The translations under genes were made by a program, and so were the position numbers. The notes under the pieces were generated by a model that saw only the letters and a program-made list of their open reading frames with translations, did not search any database and was not told the origin of the DNA. From contig NZ_LYXZ01000004.1 in the NCBI RefSeq assembly GCF_001676615.1, positions 1 through 64,000 on the forward strand: DNA of 64,000 bases, written 5' to 3'. Positions within the stretch are counted from its first letter, which is position 1. Each line of letters opens with the position of its first letter. Origin of the DNA: Labrys sp. WJW (GTDB lineage: Bacteria > Pseudomonadota > Alphaproteobacteria > Rhizobiales > Labraceae). Below are positions 9,195 to 18,626 of the stretch, one piece after another.

Positions 9195-9704
9195 TTAGAC
9201 GGTAACCCTGATCTCGCCTGCAAGTCTGAGCAGGAGGCCGAGAGCCTGCTCCACCGCTTGCCTGCGGATCTCCGAGCGTGACAGTTCGCCGAAGCGGCGC
9301 TCGACATGCAGGCGCGGTCCTTGCCGGCTCCAGGCGGCGAAATGAACGAGACCCACAGGCTTGGTGGCCGTGCCGCCGCCCGGGCCGGCAACGCCGGTGA
9401 TCGCCACGGCCAGTCCGGCTCGCGAATGGAGCACTGCTCCCTCCGCCATGGCGAAGGCGACGCTTTCGCTCACCGCGCCATCCCGTTCGATCAGGGCCGG
9501 CGGCACGCCGAGCATCTGCGCCTTCGCCTCGTTGGAATAGGTGACGAAGCCGCGGTCCACCACGTCGGACGAGCCGGGAATGGCGGTGAGGGCGCCCGCC
9601 ACCAGTCCGCCGGTGCATGATTCCGCCGTCGCGACCATAAGGCCCTTGGCACGGCAGGCTACGAGCACCTTGGTGGCCTGTTCGAAGAAGATCTCGTCAT
9701 TCAT
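9195..9704 (-). CDS. pncC: Nicotinamide-nucleotide amidohydrolase, CinA C-terminal type
   Basis: Deamidates nicotinamide mononucleotide to nicotinate mononucleotide in the pyridine nucleotide cycle. The 169 residues cover only the CinA C-terminal domain, with the hallmark TAESCTGGLVAGALT (nucleophilic serine), SYSNEAK-like segment FVTYSNEAKAQMLGV, and AITGVAGPGGG. The start is ATG 9704, behind a GAGG; an upstream in-frame extension runs into a repeat element and is rejected. It is encoded downstream of ispDF on the same strand, separated by a 117-base gap filled by a nested inverted repeat. Confidence 0.93.
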   Translation of the reverse strand: MNDEIFFEQATKVLVACRAKGLMVATAESCTGGLVAGALTAIPGSSDVVDRGFVTYSNEAKAQMLGVPPALIERDGAVSESVAFAMAEGAVLHSRAGLAVAITGVAGPGGGTATKPVGLVHFAAWSRQGPRLHVERRFGELSRSEIRRQAVEQALGLLLRLAGEIRVTV

Positions 9705-9719
9705 GGCCGGTATCCTCAC

Positions 9720-9821
9720 TCGGAGCGCGGACATCCTGTCCGCTCTTGAAAGCGTCGCGTTCTACGATGAAGAGCGGACATCGCGACATGCCTCCGTGTC
9801 GCTGAGATGTCCGCGCTCCGA
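9720..9821. repeat. Nested inverted-repeat element A (REP/BIME-like)
   Basis: Outer arms CGGAGCGCGGACAT (9721-9734) and its complement (9807-9820) enclose an inner pair TGTCCGCTCTT (9737-9747) with AAGAGCGGACA (9770-9780). A third short stem, GCGACA (9783-9788) with TGTCGC (9797-9802), would make a three-way junction. The element ends one base from the ispDF stop codon. Architecture matches elements B (42788-42866) and C (52819-52890), although the sequences differ. Confidence 0.8.
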
Positions 9822-11015
9822 TTAGCCCCAGGGCAGCCGCACTGTCGCCGATGCCATGGCGGCGATGCCTTCGCGCCGGCCGGTAAAGCCCAGCCCCTCG
9901 GTGGTGGTCGCCTTGACGCCCACCCGGTCGATGGCGATTCCGGCGATTTCGGCGATGCGTGCCCGCATGGCGTCGCGATGCGGCCCGATCTTCGGCGCCT
10001 CGCACAGCAGCGTGACGTCGAGATGGGCGATGGCGCCGCCGCGCTCCCGCACCAGGCCGGCGGCGTGGGCCAGGAAGCGATCGGACGAGGCACCCTTCCA
10101 TTGCGGATCGGAAGGCGGAAAATGCGAGCCGATATCGCCGTCGCCGATCGCACCGAGAATGGCGTCTGTCAGGGCATGCAGGCCGACATCGGCATCCGAA
10201 TGTCCCTTCAATGTGTGGTCGTGGGAGATTTTCAGGCCGTTGAGCCAGACGTGGTCCCCCTCGGCGAAAGCGTGGACGTCGAAACCCGTTCCCGTCCGGA
10301 CGTCGCCGAGGGCGGCCAGTTCGTTGGCAGCCTGTTCCGCACGCTGGAAGTCGCTTTCGGTCGTCAGTTTCATGTTGGTCGCTTCGCCTTCGAAGATGTG
10401 GAGAGGATGGCCGGCCCATTCGGCCACGGCGCCATCGTCGGTCAATGTCTCGATTCCGGCTTCGGCTGCCGTGAGATGGGAGGACAGGATCAGGTCGAAA
10501 CCGAAGGCCTGTGGCGTCTGGACTGCGCGCAGGAGGCTGCGTTCCGGCGTCGCCTTGACCCGGCCGTCCATATCGATCTGCTTGATGGTATCCGTGACAG
10601 CCAGCCCTGGCACGGCGGCTCCGTGCGCGCGTGCCGCCTCGATCGCCCGGTCGATCAAAGCGGGGCTGGCGAAGGGGCGTGCTGCGTCATGCAGCAGCAC
10701 GATATCGGGCCTGTCGCCGATCAGCGCCTTCAGCCCGGCGAGGCAGGACGCCTGCCTGGTGCTGCCGCCGAGAACGGAGCCCGCCTGCTTGCTGATTCCC
10801 GTGGAGCTGGTCGCAAAGAGGTCCTCGTCTCCCGCGCCGATCACCGTGACGACGCTGTCGATGGCGGGATGCTGTTCGAAAAGGGCGAGAGTGCGTGCGA
10901 GGACGCTTCTCCCTCCCAGCAGGCGATACTGCTTGGGAACGGCGCCGCCGACACGCGATCCGCGTCCTGCTGCGACGATCAGTGCCGCCACGCGCAATTT
11001 GGCTGGAGCCTTCAT
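9822..11015 (-). CDS. ispDF: Bifunctional IspD/IspF isoprenoid enzyme
   Basis: One polypeptide carries two non-consecutive steps of the methylerythritol phosphate pathway: cytidylyl transfer to MEP (IspD) and cyclisation to ME-2,4-cyclodiphosphate (IspF). Of 397 residues, the IspD domain fills ~1-230 ([24 protein letters not shown]) and IspF the rest ([10 protein letters not shown] with metal-binding Asp and His, [21 protein letters not shown] as its helix, [12 protein letters not shown]). The fusion is common in alphaproteobacteria. ATG 11015 is chosen; an in-frame GTG at 11057 would add 14 residues. It is divergent from the ppx-like gene. Confidence 0.95.
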   Translation of the reverse strand: MKAPAKLRVAALIVAAGRGSRVGGAVPKQYRLLGGRSVLARTLALFEQHPAIDSVVTVIGAGDEDLFATSSTGISKQAGSVLGGSTRQASCLAGLKALIGDRPDIVLLHDAARPFASPALIDRAIEAARAHGAAVPGLAVTDTIKQIDMDGRVKATPERSLLRAVQTPQAFGFDLILSSHLTAAEAGIETLTDDGAVAEWAGHPLHIFEGEATNMKLTTESDFQRAEQAANELAALGDVRTGTGFDVHAFAEGDHVWLNGLKISHDHTLKGHSDADVGLHALTDAILGAIGDGDIGSHFPPSDPQWKGASSDRFLAHAAGLVRERGGAIAHLDVTLLCEAPKIGPHRDAMRARIAEIAGIAIDRVGVKATTTEGLGFTGRREGIAAMASATVRLPWG

Positions 11016-11148
11016 GATCTTGATAACACGAACATAGATGGAATTCTTTCTCGCCACCGGCGCGGAACTTGTTACACTCGCAAGCGAAGTGGCGAAATGC
11101 CTGTGGCGCAGGAAAATTGCGACCGGGCACGGTCAAGGTAGTATTTTG

Positions 11149-12231
11149 GTGGATCGAAGTTTGGAGGCACAAGCGCCTCGGTCGAGTGAGGGTGCACATC
11201 TATCCGTGCCGCAATTACGGCAAGGAGAGCAGGCGCGCCGTCACCACACCTATGCCGCGCTTGATCTTGGCACGAATAATTGCCGCCTTCTGGTTGCGCG
11301 CCCGACGGGAGAGGGATTTCGCGTCATCGATGCCTTTTCGCGCATTGTCCGGCTCGGAGAGGGACTGGGGGCCAGCGGCAGCCTGCATATCAACGCCATG
11401 GGGCGGGCTGTCGATGCCCTGGCCGTCTGTGCGCAGAAGATGCGGGACCGCCGCGTCGACCGGGCGAGGCTGATCGCCACGGAGGCCTGCCGCGCCGCCG
11501 ACAACGGATTGCTCTTCGTCGAGCGTGTGCTGAAGGAAACCGGGCTCGATCTCGAGATCGTCGACCGGGAGACCGAGGCCCGGCTGGCTGCTGCCGGCTG
11601 CATTCCTCTGATCGATCGCAATCTCGATGGGGTGGTGCTCTTCGACATCGGTGGCGGGTCTTCGGAAATCGTCTGGCTCGACATCGATCCGACCGACCGG
11701 AACAGGCAGCCCAGGGTGCGCGGCTGGACGTCGCTTCCCGTCGGGGTGGTGACTCTCTCCGAGCGCCATGGCGGCGTCAGGGTGACACGCGAGAGTTTCG
11801 AACGCATGGTGGACGATGTATCGGGCATGCTCGCCTCGTTCTCGCATCGGGAGGCTATCGCCAAGCGCGTCGGGCGCCTGCATTTGCTGGGCACTTCGGG
11901 CACGGTGACCACCATGGCCGGCATTCACCTGGAACTGCCCCGCTATGACCGGCGCCGGGTGGATGGCTTGTGGATGTCGCGCGGCGAGATCGACAACGTG
12001 CTCGAACGTCTCCTGGACATGACCTATGAGGAGCGCGTCGCCAATGCTTGCATCGGCCCTGAAAGGGCCGATCTGGTGATGGCCGGATGCGCCATTTTCG
12101 AGGCCATTCGGCGGGCTTTTCCCTGTGAACGATTGCGCGTGGCCGATCGGGGCCTGCGCGAAGGATTATTGGTGCAGATGATGCAGGAGGACCGTGTCTG
12201 GCGTCACAACGGTGCGGGGCGCAATCCGTGA
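11149..12231 (+). CDS. ppx: Ppx/GppA-family exopolyphosphatase
   Basis: ASKHA-fold phosphatase acting on polyphosphate or pppGpp. Key motifs are the N-terminal phosphate loop [26 protein letters not shown], the second loop [13 protein letters not shown] and [12 protein letters not shown]. The visible catalytic domain gives ~360 residues, the short alphaproteobacterial form without a long C-terminal HD region. Start is uncertain: GTG 11149 (10 bases after AAGG) or TTG 11146 are likely, while the frame stays open to 11038. Its stop overlaps the rlmE GTG start, so the two are translationally coupled. Confidence 0.88.
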   Translation: MDRSLEAQAPRSSEGAHLSVPQLRQGEQARRHHTYAALDLGTNNCRLLVARPTGEGFRVIDAFSRIVRLGEGLGASGSLHINAMGRAVDALAVCAQKMRDRRVDRARLIATEACRAADNGLLFVERVLKETGLDLEIVDRETEARLAAAGCIPLIDRNLDGVVLFDIGGGSSEIVWLDIDPTDRNRQPRVRGWTSLPVGVVTLSERHGGVRVTRESFERMVDDVSGMLASFSHREAIAKRVGRLHLLGTSGTVTTMAGIHLELPRYDRRRVDGLWMSRGEIDNVLERLLDMTYEERVANACIGPERADLVMAGCAIFEAIRRAFPCERLRVADRGLREGLLVQMMQEDRVWRHNGAGRNP

Positions 12232-12980
12232 GTGGTGGAGCAGGCAAGGGCGGTGGTCCCGGCAAGGGCAAGAACAGTTCCGGCCGGGGCAGTGGCGCGC
12301 GTGAACTGGGCGTGCGGCTGAAGACGGCGCGGGGACGTACCCATTCGTCGCAACTCTGGCTCGAGCGCCAGCTCAATGACCCCTATGTCGCCCGCGCCAA
12401 GCGTGAGGGACGGCGCTCGCGCGCGATCTACAAGCTGATCGAGATCAACGACAAGGCCAAGCTGCTCAAGCCGGGCCAGCGAGTGCTCGACCTCGGCGCG
12501 GCCCCCGGCGGCTGGTCGCAACTGGCGGCGGAGATCACCGATTCCGTCAATGGCCGCGGCAAGGTGGTTGCGATCGACCTCCTGCCCATCGATCCCATTC
12601 CGGGCGTCGATTTCGAGCAGATGGATTTCATGGACGATGCCGCACCGGATAGATTGAAGGCGATGCTCGGCGGCCCGGCCGATCTTGTCCTGTCCGACAT
12701 GGCCGCCAACACGGTGGGCCATCGCGCCACCGACCATCTGCGCATCATCGCGCTGGTCGAGGCGGCGGCCTATTTTGCCGTGGAAGTGCTGGCCCCGGGC
12801 GGAGCCTTCCTTGCCAAGGTCTTCCAGGGAGGCACCGAAGGCGATGTCCTCACCTTGCTCAAGCGCGACTTCGCGGTGGTGAAGCATTTGAAGCCGGCGG
12901 CGAGCCGTGCAGGTTCCAGCGAGATGTATGTGCTGGCCACCGGATTCCGGGGCCGGAAGGAAACCGATTCCGTCGATTGA
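12228..12980 (+). CDS. rlmE: 23S rRNA uridine-2552 2'-O-methyltransferase
   Basis: FtsJ-type enzyme that methylates the ribosomal A-loop late in 50S assembly. In 250 residues it has a glycine/lysine/serine-rich basic tail (~1-25) and then the Rossmann domain with SAM motif [12 protein letters not shown]. The catalytic tetrad is visible: Lys in SRAIYKL, Asp in LVLSDMA, Lys in LAKVFQG and Glu in SSEMYV. It starts at GTG, overlapping the ppx stop by four bases, an arrangement that is common in related genomes. Confidence 0.95.
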   Translation: MSGGAGKGGGPGKGKNSSGRGSGARELGVRLKTARGRTHSSQLWLERQLNDPYVARAKREGRRSRAIYKLIEINDKAKLLKPGQRVLDLGAAPGGWSQLAAEITDSVNGRGKVVAIDLLPIDPIPGVDFEQMDFMDDAAPDRLKAMLGGPADLVLSDMAANTVGHRATDHLRIIALVEAAAYFAVEVLAPGGAFLAKVFQGGTEGDVLTLLKRDFAVVKHLKPAASRAGSSEMYVLATGFRGRKETDSVD

Positions 12981-12998
12981 GGTTCGATTTCCGGGAGC

Positions 12999-13024
12999 GC
13001 GGGCGTTCTGTTCGCCTTTTCCTT
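12999..13024 (+). terminator. Weak stem-loop after rlmE
   Basis: GGGCG and CGCCT pair across a 7-base loop and are followed by TTTTCCTT, 20 bases past the rlmE stop. The stem is short, so this is a tentative terminator. A longer imperfect pairing (12988-12999 with 13066-13077, one bulge) encloses it. Confidence 0.35.
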
Positions 13025-13190
13025 CGCTATTCGCGCGGGTTCCAGTAGCGGGTTGGATGCCTTGCCGCTCCCCGGAAACGCGCTCTATCCATCAAAGTTG
13101 GAAAGTTCATCGCGAGAAATCCCTGTCTGGATGACTTGATCCCGGCAGCGCGCCATTGCACAAGTGCGCAATCTCAAGTTCGGACTGATG

Positions 13191-14516
13191 ATGGCTGATC
13201 CTCTTAAAATCGGTATTGCCGGCCTTGGCACCGTCGGTGCCTCCACCATTCGCCTTCTCGATCGTCGCGCCAATGCGCTTGCCGCCAGTTGCGGCCGGGG
13301 CGTGACGGTTACCGCCGTTTCCGCCCGCTCGCGAACGCGCGACCGCGGCCTGCCGATGGAGCGCTTTCGCTGGTTCGACGATCCGATCGCCCTGGCCCGC
13401 GATCCCGGAATCGACGTCTTCGTCGAATTGATGGGCGGCGAGGAGGGCGCGGCGCATGAGGCGGTGAAGGCGGCTCTCGATGCCGGCAAACCCGTGGTCA
13501 CCGCCAACAAGGCTCTGCTGGCACGCCACGGCGTCGATCTTGCCAGGCGGGCCGAGAAGGCCGGCGTCGCGCTCAATTTCGAGGCAGCGGTCGCCGGCGG
13601 CGTGCCGATCATCAAGACGCTGCGCGAAGCTCTGATCGGCAACAATATCGATCGCGTCTATGGCATCCTGAACGGTACCTGCAACTACATCCTGACCAAG
13701 ATGGAGGCCGAGGGTTTGTCCTTCGATGCCTGCCTGAAGGAGGCGCAGCGCCTGGGTTACGCCGAGGCCGACCCCACTTTCGACATTGGCGGCTTCGATA
13801 CCGCCCATAAGCTCGCTTTGCTCACCAGCCTCGCCTTCGGCACGCAGGTGAATGCCGATGCCATCCATGTCGAGGGCATCGAGCGCATCACCACCGAGGA
13901 CCTGCTGGCTGCCGACGAGCTTGGCTATCGCGTCAAGCTGCTCGGTGTCGCCACACGCTCCGAGGCAGGCGTGGAGCAGCGCGTCCACCCCACCATGGTG
14001 CCGAAATCGACCCCGATCGCGCAGGTCAACGGCGTCACCAATGCGGTGGCCGTCGATGCCGACGCCGTGCCGGAACTGACCCTGGTCGGCCCGGGAGCCG
14101 GCGGCGAGGCCACGGCCTCTGCCGTGGTCGGCGACATCGCCGATATTGCGCGGGGCCAGGCCGGTGCGCCGTTTGGGCGCAAGACCGGCGATCTCGAGCC
14201 CTTGCCGGCCGCTGCCATGCAGGCCCATAAGGGCGGGTACTATGTTCGCCTTTCGGTGGCGGACAGGCCGGGCGCCGCGGCGGGCATTGCCACGCGCATG
14301 GCCGAGCGCGGGATCTCGCTGGAATCGATCGTGCAGAAGCACCGAGGCGGCAAGGTCTATGGCGGCGACGATCCAAGCAAGGTCGCCGGCGCCGTGCCCG
14401 TCATCCTCATCACCTATGCCACGACCGAAGCCGATATTCGCGGAGCCGTCGATGCCATGGTTGCCGATGGCTACATCGTGGAAACGCCGCAATTGATCCG
14501 CATCGAGCGCGAGTAA
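13191..14516 (+). CDS. hom: Homoserine dehydrogenase
   Basis: Reduces aspartate semialdehyde to homoserine, the branch to threonine and methionine. Domains in order: NAD(P)-binding (GIAGLGTVGA at residues ~8-17), catalytic (NGTCNYILTKM, and GGFDTAHKLALL with the conserved lysine), and a C-terminal ACT regulatory domain near residues 350-420 (YYVRLSVADRPGAAAGIATRM), implying feedback by threonine as in relatives. ATG 13191 gives 441 residues; ATG 13188 and GTG 13164 are in-frame alternatives. glpX follows 88 bases downstream, a conserved alphaproteobacterial pair. Confidence 0.95.
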   Translation: MADPLKIGIAGLGTVGASTIRLLDRRANALAASCGRGVTVTAVSARSRTRDRGLPMERFRWFDDPIALARDPGIDVFVELMGGEEGAAHEAVKAALDAGKPVVTANKALLARHGVDLARRAEKAGVALNFEAAVAGGVPIIKTLREALIGNNIDRVYGILNGTCNYILTKMEAEGLSFDACLKEAQRLGYAEADPTFDIGGFDTAHKLALLTSLAFGTQVNADAIHVEGIERITTEDLLAADELGYRVKLLGVATRSEAGVEQRVHPTMVPKSTPIAQVNGVTNAVAVDADAVPELTLVGPGAGGEATASAVVGDIADIARGQAGAPFGRKTGDLEPLPAAAMQAHKGGYYVRLSVADRPGAAAGIATRMAERGISLESIVQKHRGGKVYGGDDPSKVAGAVPVILITYATTEADIRGAVDAMVADGYIVETPQLIRIERE

Positions 14517-14604
14517 GCAGCATCCCAGGGCGTGTCGCCAGGCAGGTTTGCTGCCTCGGACGCCAAGCCGTAACTGACGACACACTCTAACAACGGAGGA
14601 AGCC

Positions 14605-15603
14605 ATGTCGGAGATTATTCAGGTCAAGCCGACGGATGTCATCGAGCGCATCCTTTCCCTTGAACTGGTCCGTGTGACCGAACGCGCCGCCGTTGCTTCG
14701 GCATTGCTGCGTGGACGAGGGGATGAAAAGGCCGCGGACAAGGCGGCGGTCGACGCCATGCGGCGCGAGCTCAACAAGATGCCGATCGACGGCACCGTGG
14801 TGATCGGCGAAGGCGAGCGCGACGAGGCGCCGATGCTGTTCATCGGCGAGAAGGTCGGCAACGGCCTGGGCCCGAAAGTCGACATCGCCGTCGACCCGCT
14901 GGAAGGCACCACGCTCTGTGCCAAGGACATGCCGGGTTCGATCGCGGTGATGGCGATGGCCTCGGCCGGTTCGCTCCTCAACGCACCGGACGTCTATATG
15001 GACAAGATCGCCATCGGCCCCGGTTATGCCGAGGGTGTCGTCGATCTCGACGCCAGTGTCGAAGACAATCTGCATGCCCTGGCCAAGGCCAAGGGCGTCA
15101 AGCCGCGCGAACTGACGGCTTTGGTGCTCGATCGTCCGCGCCATGCGCCGATCATCGAGGCGATCCGCAAGGTCGGCGCCTCGATCCGCGTCATCACCGA
15201 CGGCGATGTTGCAGGCGTCATCTTCACCACCAATGCGCATGAGACCGGCATCGACATCTATCTGGGCATTGGCGGCGCTCCTGAAGGCGTGCTGGCGGCT
15301 GCGGCGCTGCGTTGCGTGGGCGGCCAGATGCAGGGGCGCCTCATCCTCGACACCGAGGCCAAGCGCGAGCGTGCCCTGAAGATGGGCGTCACCGACCCGA
15401 GGCGCAAATACAAGATGGAAGAGCTCGCCTCCGGCGACGTCATCGTCGCGGCGACCGGCGTGACCGACGGGGCTCTGCTCCAGGGCGTGAAGTTCCGCGG
15501 CCCCGTGATCACCACCGAAACGGTGATCTACCGTTCGCTCAACGGCACGGTGCGCCGCATCCATGGCGAACATCGCCAGATGTCGAAGTTCAATCTCGAC
15601 TGA
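14605..15603 (+). CDS. glpX: Fructose-1,6-bisphosphatase class II
   Basis: Gluconeogenic phosphatase making fructose 6-phosphate; some GlpX enzymes also act on sedoheptulose bisphosphate. The 332-residue protein has the metal/phosphate motifs VVIGEGERDEAPML and IAVDPLEGTTLCA, and the conserved GIGGAPEGVLAAAAL. A strong ACGGAGGAAG ribosome site precedes the ATG. The stop TGA overlaps the next gene's ATG by one base. Confidence 0.96.
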   Translation: MSEIIQVKPTDVIERILSLELVRVTERAAVASALLRGRGDEKAADKAAVDAMRRELNKMPIDGTVVIGEGERDEAPMLFIGEKVGNGLGPKVDIAVDPLEGTTLCAKDMPGSIAVMAMASAGSLLNAPDVYMDKIAIGPGYAEGVVDLDASVEDNLHALAKAKGVKPRELTALVLDRPRHAPIIEAIRKVGASIRVITDGDVAGVIFTTNAHETGIDIYLGIGGAPEGVLAAAALRCVGGQMQGRLILDTEAKRERALKMGVTDPRRKYKMEELASGDVIVAATGVTDGALLQGVKFRGPVITTETVIYRSLNGTVRRIHGEHRQMSKFNLD

Positions 15604-16046
15604 TGGATATCCGTGCGCTCACGGCCGAGGAACGCCCTGCCTGGGAACCGCTCTGGCAGGGCTACCTCACTTTCTACAAGGCGTCGGTGCCGGAGGAGAC
15701 GACGGCACTGACCTGGTCGCGGTTCCACGACCCCGCCGAGCCGATGTCCGCCTATGGCGCCTTCATCGACGGCAGGCTTGCCGGCATCGTGCACCTGATC
15801 CTGCATCGCTCGACCTGGACGCCTGGCCCCTATTGTTATCTGCAGGACCTGTTTACGGCCGAATGGGCTCGCCGCCGGGGTGTCGCCCGCGGCCTGATCG
15901 AATGGTCGTATCAGGAAGCCACGCGCTGGGGCGCCAGCCGCATCTATTGGCTGACGCATGAAAGCAATGTCGAGGCCCAGGCCGTCTACGACCAGGTGGC
16001 ATCCCGTTCGGGCTTCATCCAGTATCGGAAGATGCTGCCGGCCTGA
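15603..16046 (+). CDS. GNAT-family N-acetyltransferase
   Basis: A 147-residue single-domain acetyltransferase. It shows the typical N-terminal MDIRALTAEERPAWEPLWQGYLTFY, the strand LQDLFT followed by the acetyl-CoA loop ARRRGVARGLIEW, and the C-terminal WLTHESNVEAQAVYDQVASRSGFIQYRK. The substrate cannot be inferred; small-molecule or amino-acid acetylation is most likely. The ATG overlaps the glpX stop by one base, so it is probably translated from the same mRNA. Confidence 0.87.
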   Translation: MDIRALTAEERPAWEPLWQGYLTFYKASVPEETTALTWSRFHDPAEPMSAYGAFIDGRLAGIVHLILHRSTWTPGPYCYLQDLFTAEWARRRGVARGLIEWSYQEATRWGASRIYWLTHESNVEAQAVYDQVASRSGFIQYRKMLPA

Positions 16047-16069
16047 ACGGCCGGCAGGCCTTGCCTCGG

Positions 16070-17143
16070 TCACGGCCTCGCTTCGAGGATGAGATTGAAC
16101 GGCGTTTCCGTTGCGCGCCGGAAGCGGGTGAAGCCGGCTTCCGTCGCCACCTTGCGCAGACGCGCCTCGCCGGCCTGGGCACCGAGTGCCAGGCCGACCT
16201 CCTGATCCAGCGAGGCCGGCGTGCAGATGACGGTGGAGGCTGCATAGTAGACGCGTCCGACCGGATTGAAATTGTCCTCGAGCCGGTCATTGGCGAAGGG
16301 TTCCACCAGCATGCAGGTTCCGTCCGCTGCCATCGTGGACCTGACATGGCGCAAGGCCCCGACCGGATCGCCCATATCGTGCAGGCAATCGAAGAAGCAG
16401 ACGAGATCGTAGCCGTGCGCCGGCACCGTCTTGGCCGTGCTGACCTCGAACGTGACGCGGCCGGCCATGCCGGCAGCCTCGGCAGCGCTCCTGGCATCCT
16501 CGATCGAGCCGGGATGATAGTCGAAGCCGTAGAAGCGCGAATTGGGGAAGGCCCGGGCCATGATCATGGTCGAGACGCCGTGCCCGCAACCGATGTCGGC
16601 AACGGTCGCGCCTTGCTCCAGCTTTTCCACCACGCCCTCCAGGGCAGGCAGCCATTCCTGCACGAGGTGGTGGCGATAGGCGGTGCGGAAAAAACGGGCC
16701 GTGCCGCAGAACAGGCATTTGTCCCGCTTGTCCCAGCCGACGCCTCGGCCGGTGCGGAACGCATCGGAGATGGCGGGTTCGTCTCGCAGGGTTGCGGCGA
16801 CGAGATCGCCCACGGCGCCCAGGAAGACGGGGCTGTCCTCGTCGGCGAAGACTGCCGCCTGTTCCGGTTGCATCGAAAAGCGGGCGGTTCCGGGATCGTA
16901 GACCACATAGTCCGAGGCGGCCTGGGCAGCCAGCCATTCGCGTATGTAGCGCTCGGAGGTACCGGTCTTCTCGGCGAGTTGCTGGGAGGTCATCGGCCCA
17001 GCCTCGGCAAGGGCCTTGTAGAGGCCGAGCTTGTCACCGATGAGGAGCAGCGACGCGTTCATCGCAGCACCGACATCATTGAGCATCTTGCCCATGAAGG
17101 CGTTGAGTTTGTCCGGGTCTATCGTTCCATTCTGTACGGCCAT
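16070..17143 (-). CDS. SAM-dependent methyltransferase with N-terminal winged helix
   Basis: A 357-residue class I methyltransferase. The first ~100 residues look like the winged-helix dimerisation domain of small-molecule O-methyltransferases (SQQLAEKTGTSERYIREWLAAQ), and the Rossmann domain carries motif I VADIGCGHGVSTM and a D-rich YDLVCFFDCLHDMGDP motif. NCBI-type naming would be 'class I SAM-dependent methyltransferase'; the substrate is unknown. It is convergent with the GNAT gene, 23 bases apart, and stands alone in its own transcription unit. Confidence 0.88.
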   Translation of the reverse strand: MAVQNGTIDPDKLNAFMGKMLNDVGAAMNASLLLIGDKLGLYKALAEAGPMTSQQLAEKTGTSERYIREWLAAQAASDYVVYDPGTARFSMQPEQAAVFADEDSPVFLGAVGDLVAATLRDEPAISDAFRTGRGVGWDKRDKCLFCGTARFFRTAYRHHLVQEWLPALEGVVEKLEQGATVADIGCGHGVSTMIMARAFPNSRFYGFDYHPGSIEDARSAAEAAGMAGRVTFEVSTAKTVPAHGYDLVCFFDCLHDMGDPVGALRHVRSTMAADGTCMLVEPFANDRLEDNFNPVGRVYYAASTVICTPASLDQEVGLALGAQAGEARLRKVATEAGFTRFRRATETPFNLILEARP

Positions 17144-17552
17144 CGCTGTTCTCCTGTCGTCGAATGCGGCCTGCCGTCGCCGGCCTCGGGCTCCCTTGGC
17201 GATGCGATCCTAGTGTCCTTCGTTTCGAGACAGGTGTGGGGCATCGCTGCCTGACGACAGCAATCCGCGACTTGAACCATGAAAATTGACGACGCTTGAA
17301 CTGGTTCGATCACGAGACGAAAGCGGAAGGTTTGCATGACGCCGCGCCGGGAACCCATGCCGGCGACGATGACATCTTCGTCCTGGCTGGATCTTTCGTT
17401 ACAACCCTGATTTGCGCACGACGAATACTACCACAACAGGGTGGAGGCTGCTCCTGGCCATTAGGCGGATGCCGCAGCGTCGGTTCGGACAAAATCTCCG
17501 GCTTGCGGCCGATGGGCTGGCCATTTTTCGAGGCTTCGATTAGATCACCGGC
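17144..17552. other. Intergenic space between divergent methyltransferase and glycosyltransferase genes
   Basis: About 410 bases between divergent starts. Short open frames here lack ribosome sites and recognisable sequence, so I call no gene. It must hold the promoters of both flanking genes, but I see no clear operator or repeat. Confidence 0.6.
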
Positions 17553-18359
17553 ATGTCGCCACCCGTACCAGCATCCGGGCAGCCCGGCCTGCCGCCCCTG
17601 TCCGTCTTCATCATCGCCTTCAACGAGGCTGATCGCATCGGTGCGACGATCGAGGCCGTACGCGGCCTGACGGATGACCTGATCGTGGTCGACTCAGGGT
17701 CGACCGACGGCACGCAGGCGATCGCCGAGAAGTTAGGCGCCAGGGTGATCCACAATTCCTGGCCCGGCTACGGCCCGCAAAAGCGCTTTGCCGAGACCCA
17801 GTGCCGCCACAACTGGATCCTCAACATCGATGCAGACGAGGTGGTGTCGCCGCAACTCTCGGCAGAGATCCGCGCCCTTTTCTCGGGTAACGGACCCGAA
17901 GCGGACGGGTACGAGATCAGCATCGCGGAAGTCTTTCCGGGGGAAAGGGAACCCCATCCCTGGGGGTACACGCTGGCGCCGGTGCGGCTCTATCGATTCG
18001 ATCGCGGCCGCTATGCCGATTCGACCGTGCATGATCGCGTGCATTTCAACGACCAGCCGCGGATCGCTCGGCTGAAGGGGCGCATCCATCATTATTCGAT
18101 CCGCTCGCTCGGCGATGAAATCGCCAAGTTGAATGCCTATACCGAGCAGCAGGCCGAAGATCTCGACAAGAGAGGCAAGATACTCAGCAGCTGGCGAATT
18201 CTGACCGAATTCCCCCTCAACTTCTTGAAGGCCTATATTGGGCGTCGTCATTTCGTGCGCGGCCTCTACGGCATCGCGACGGCGACGAACTATGCCTATT
18301 TCCGTTTTCTTCGCCTGGCCAAGCATATGGAGCGACGCCGTCTGCGCAAACTTCGGTGA
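17553..18359 (+). CDS. Family 2 glycosyltransferase, LPS-core type
   Basis: A 268-residue GT-A glycosyltransferase. It has SVFIIAFNEADRIG, the nucleotide-sugar motif VVDSGSTDGT, and the metal-binding LNIDADEVVS. The C-terminal half, with a conserved HHYSIRSL and NFLKAYIGRRHFVRG, resembles lipopolysaccharide core beta-glucosyltransferases of the WaaE/KdtX type, so a role in cell-envelope glycan assembly is likely. The donor and acceptor are not determined. It is separated from the AtzG-like gene by 75 bases. Confidence 0.88.
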   Translation: MSPPVPASGQPGLPPLSVFIIAFNEADRIGATIEAVRGLTDDLIVVDSGSTDGTQAIAEKLGARVIHNSWPGYGPQKRFAETQCRHNWILNIDADEVVSPQLSAEIRALFSGNGPEADGYEISIAEVFPGEREPHPWGYTLAPVRLYRFDRGRYADSTVHDRVHFNDQPRIARLKGRIHHYSIRSLGDEIAKLNAYTEQQAEDLDKRGKILSSWRILTEFPLNFLKAYIGRRHFVRGLYGIATATNYAYFRFLRLAKHMERRRLRKLR

Positions 18360-18434
18360 TGCCATATCATTTGGCTTGTCTTCGGAAGACGAAGGAGGGA
18401 CAGTCCGCCTACATCTTTCTCGAGGGGCGATGCG

Positions 18435-18626
18435 ATGAGCGGCAAACCCGAATTCGATGCGCAGGCGGTCATCGATGCGATGGCACCGATGATCGGAATC
18501 GAAATCGATCCCGATTTTCGTGAAGGTGTTGCCGCAAATCTGAAACTGACCGCCGATCTGGCACAACTGGTGCTGTCCTTCCCGGTCGAGGATGGCGACC
18601 AGCCCGCTGCGGTCTTCGAAGCATGA
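18435..18626 (+). CDS. AtzG-like small subunit (DUF4089)
   Basis: A 63-residue protein matching the DUF4089/AtzG family: a helical protein resembling GatC that binds and stabilises an AtzE-type amidase. The motif region AVIDAMAPMIGIEIDPDFREGVAANLKLTADLAQLV is typical. Its ATGA stop/start overlap with the amidase gene indicates coupled translation and supports the partnership. A GAGGGGCGATGCG ribosome region precedes the ATG. Homologues include AtzG of cyanuric acid breakdown and HpxX of purine/oxamate catabolism, but no other genes of either pathway are nearby. Confidence 0.85.
   Translation: MSGKPEFDAQAVIDAMAPMIGIEIDPDFREGVAANLKLTADLAQLVLSFPVEDGDQPAAVFEA

Noticed and set aside
17296..17670. 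Small gene between the methyltransferase and the glycosyltransferase
   Set aside because: The frame overlaps the glycosyltransferase start, lacks a ribosome site and has no domain pattern.
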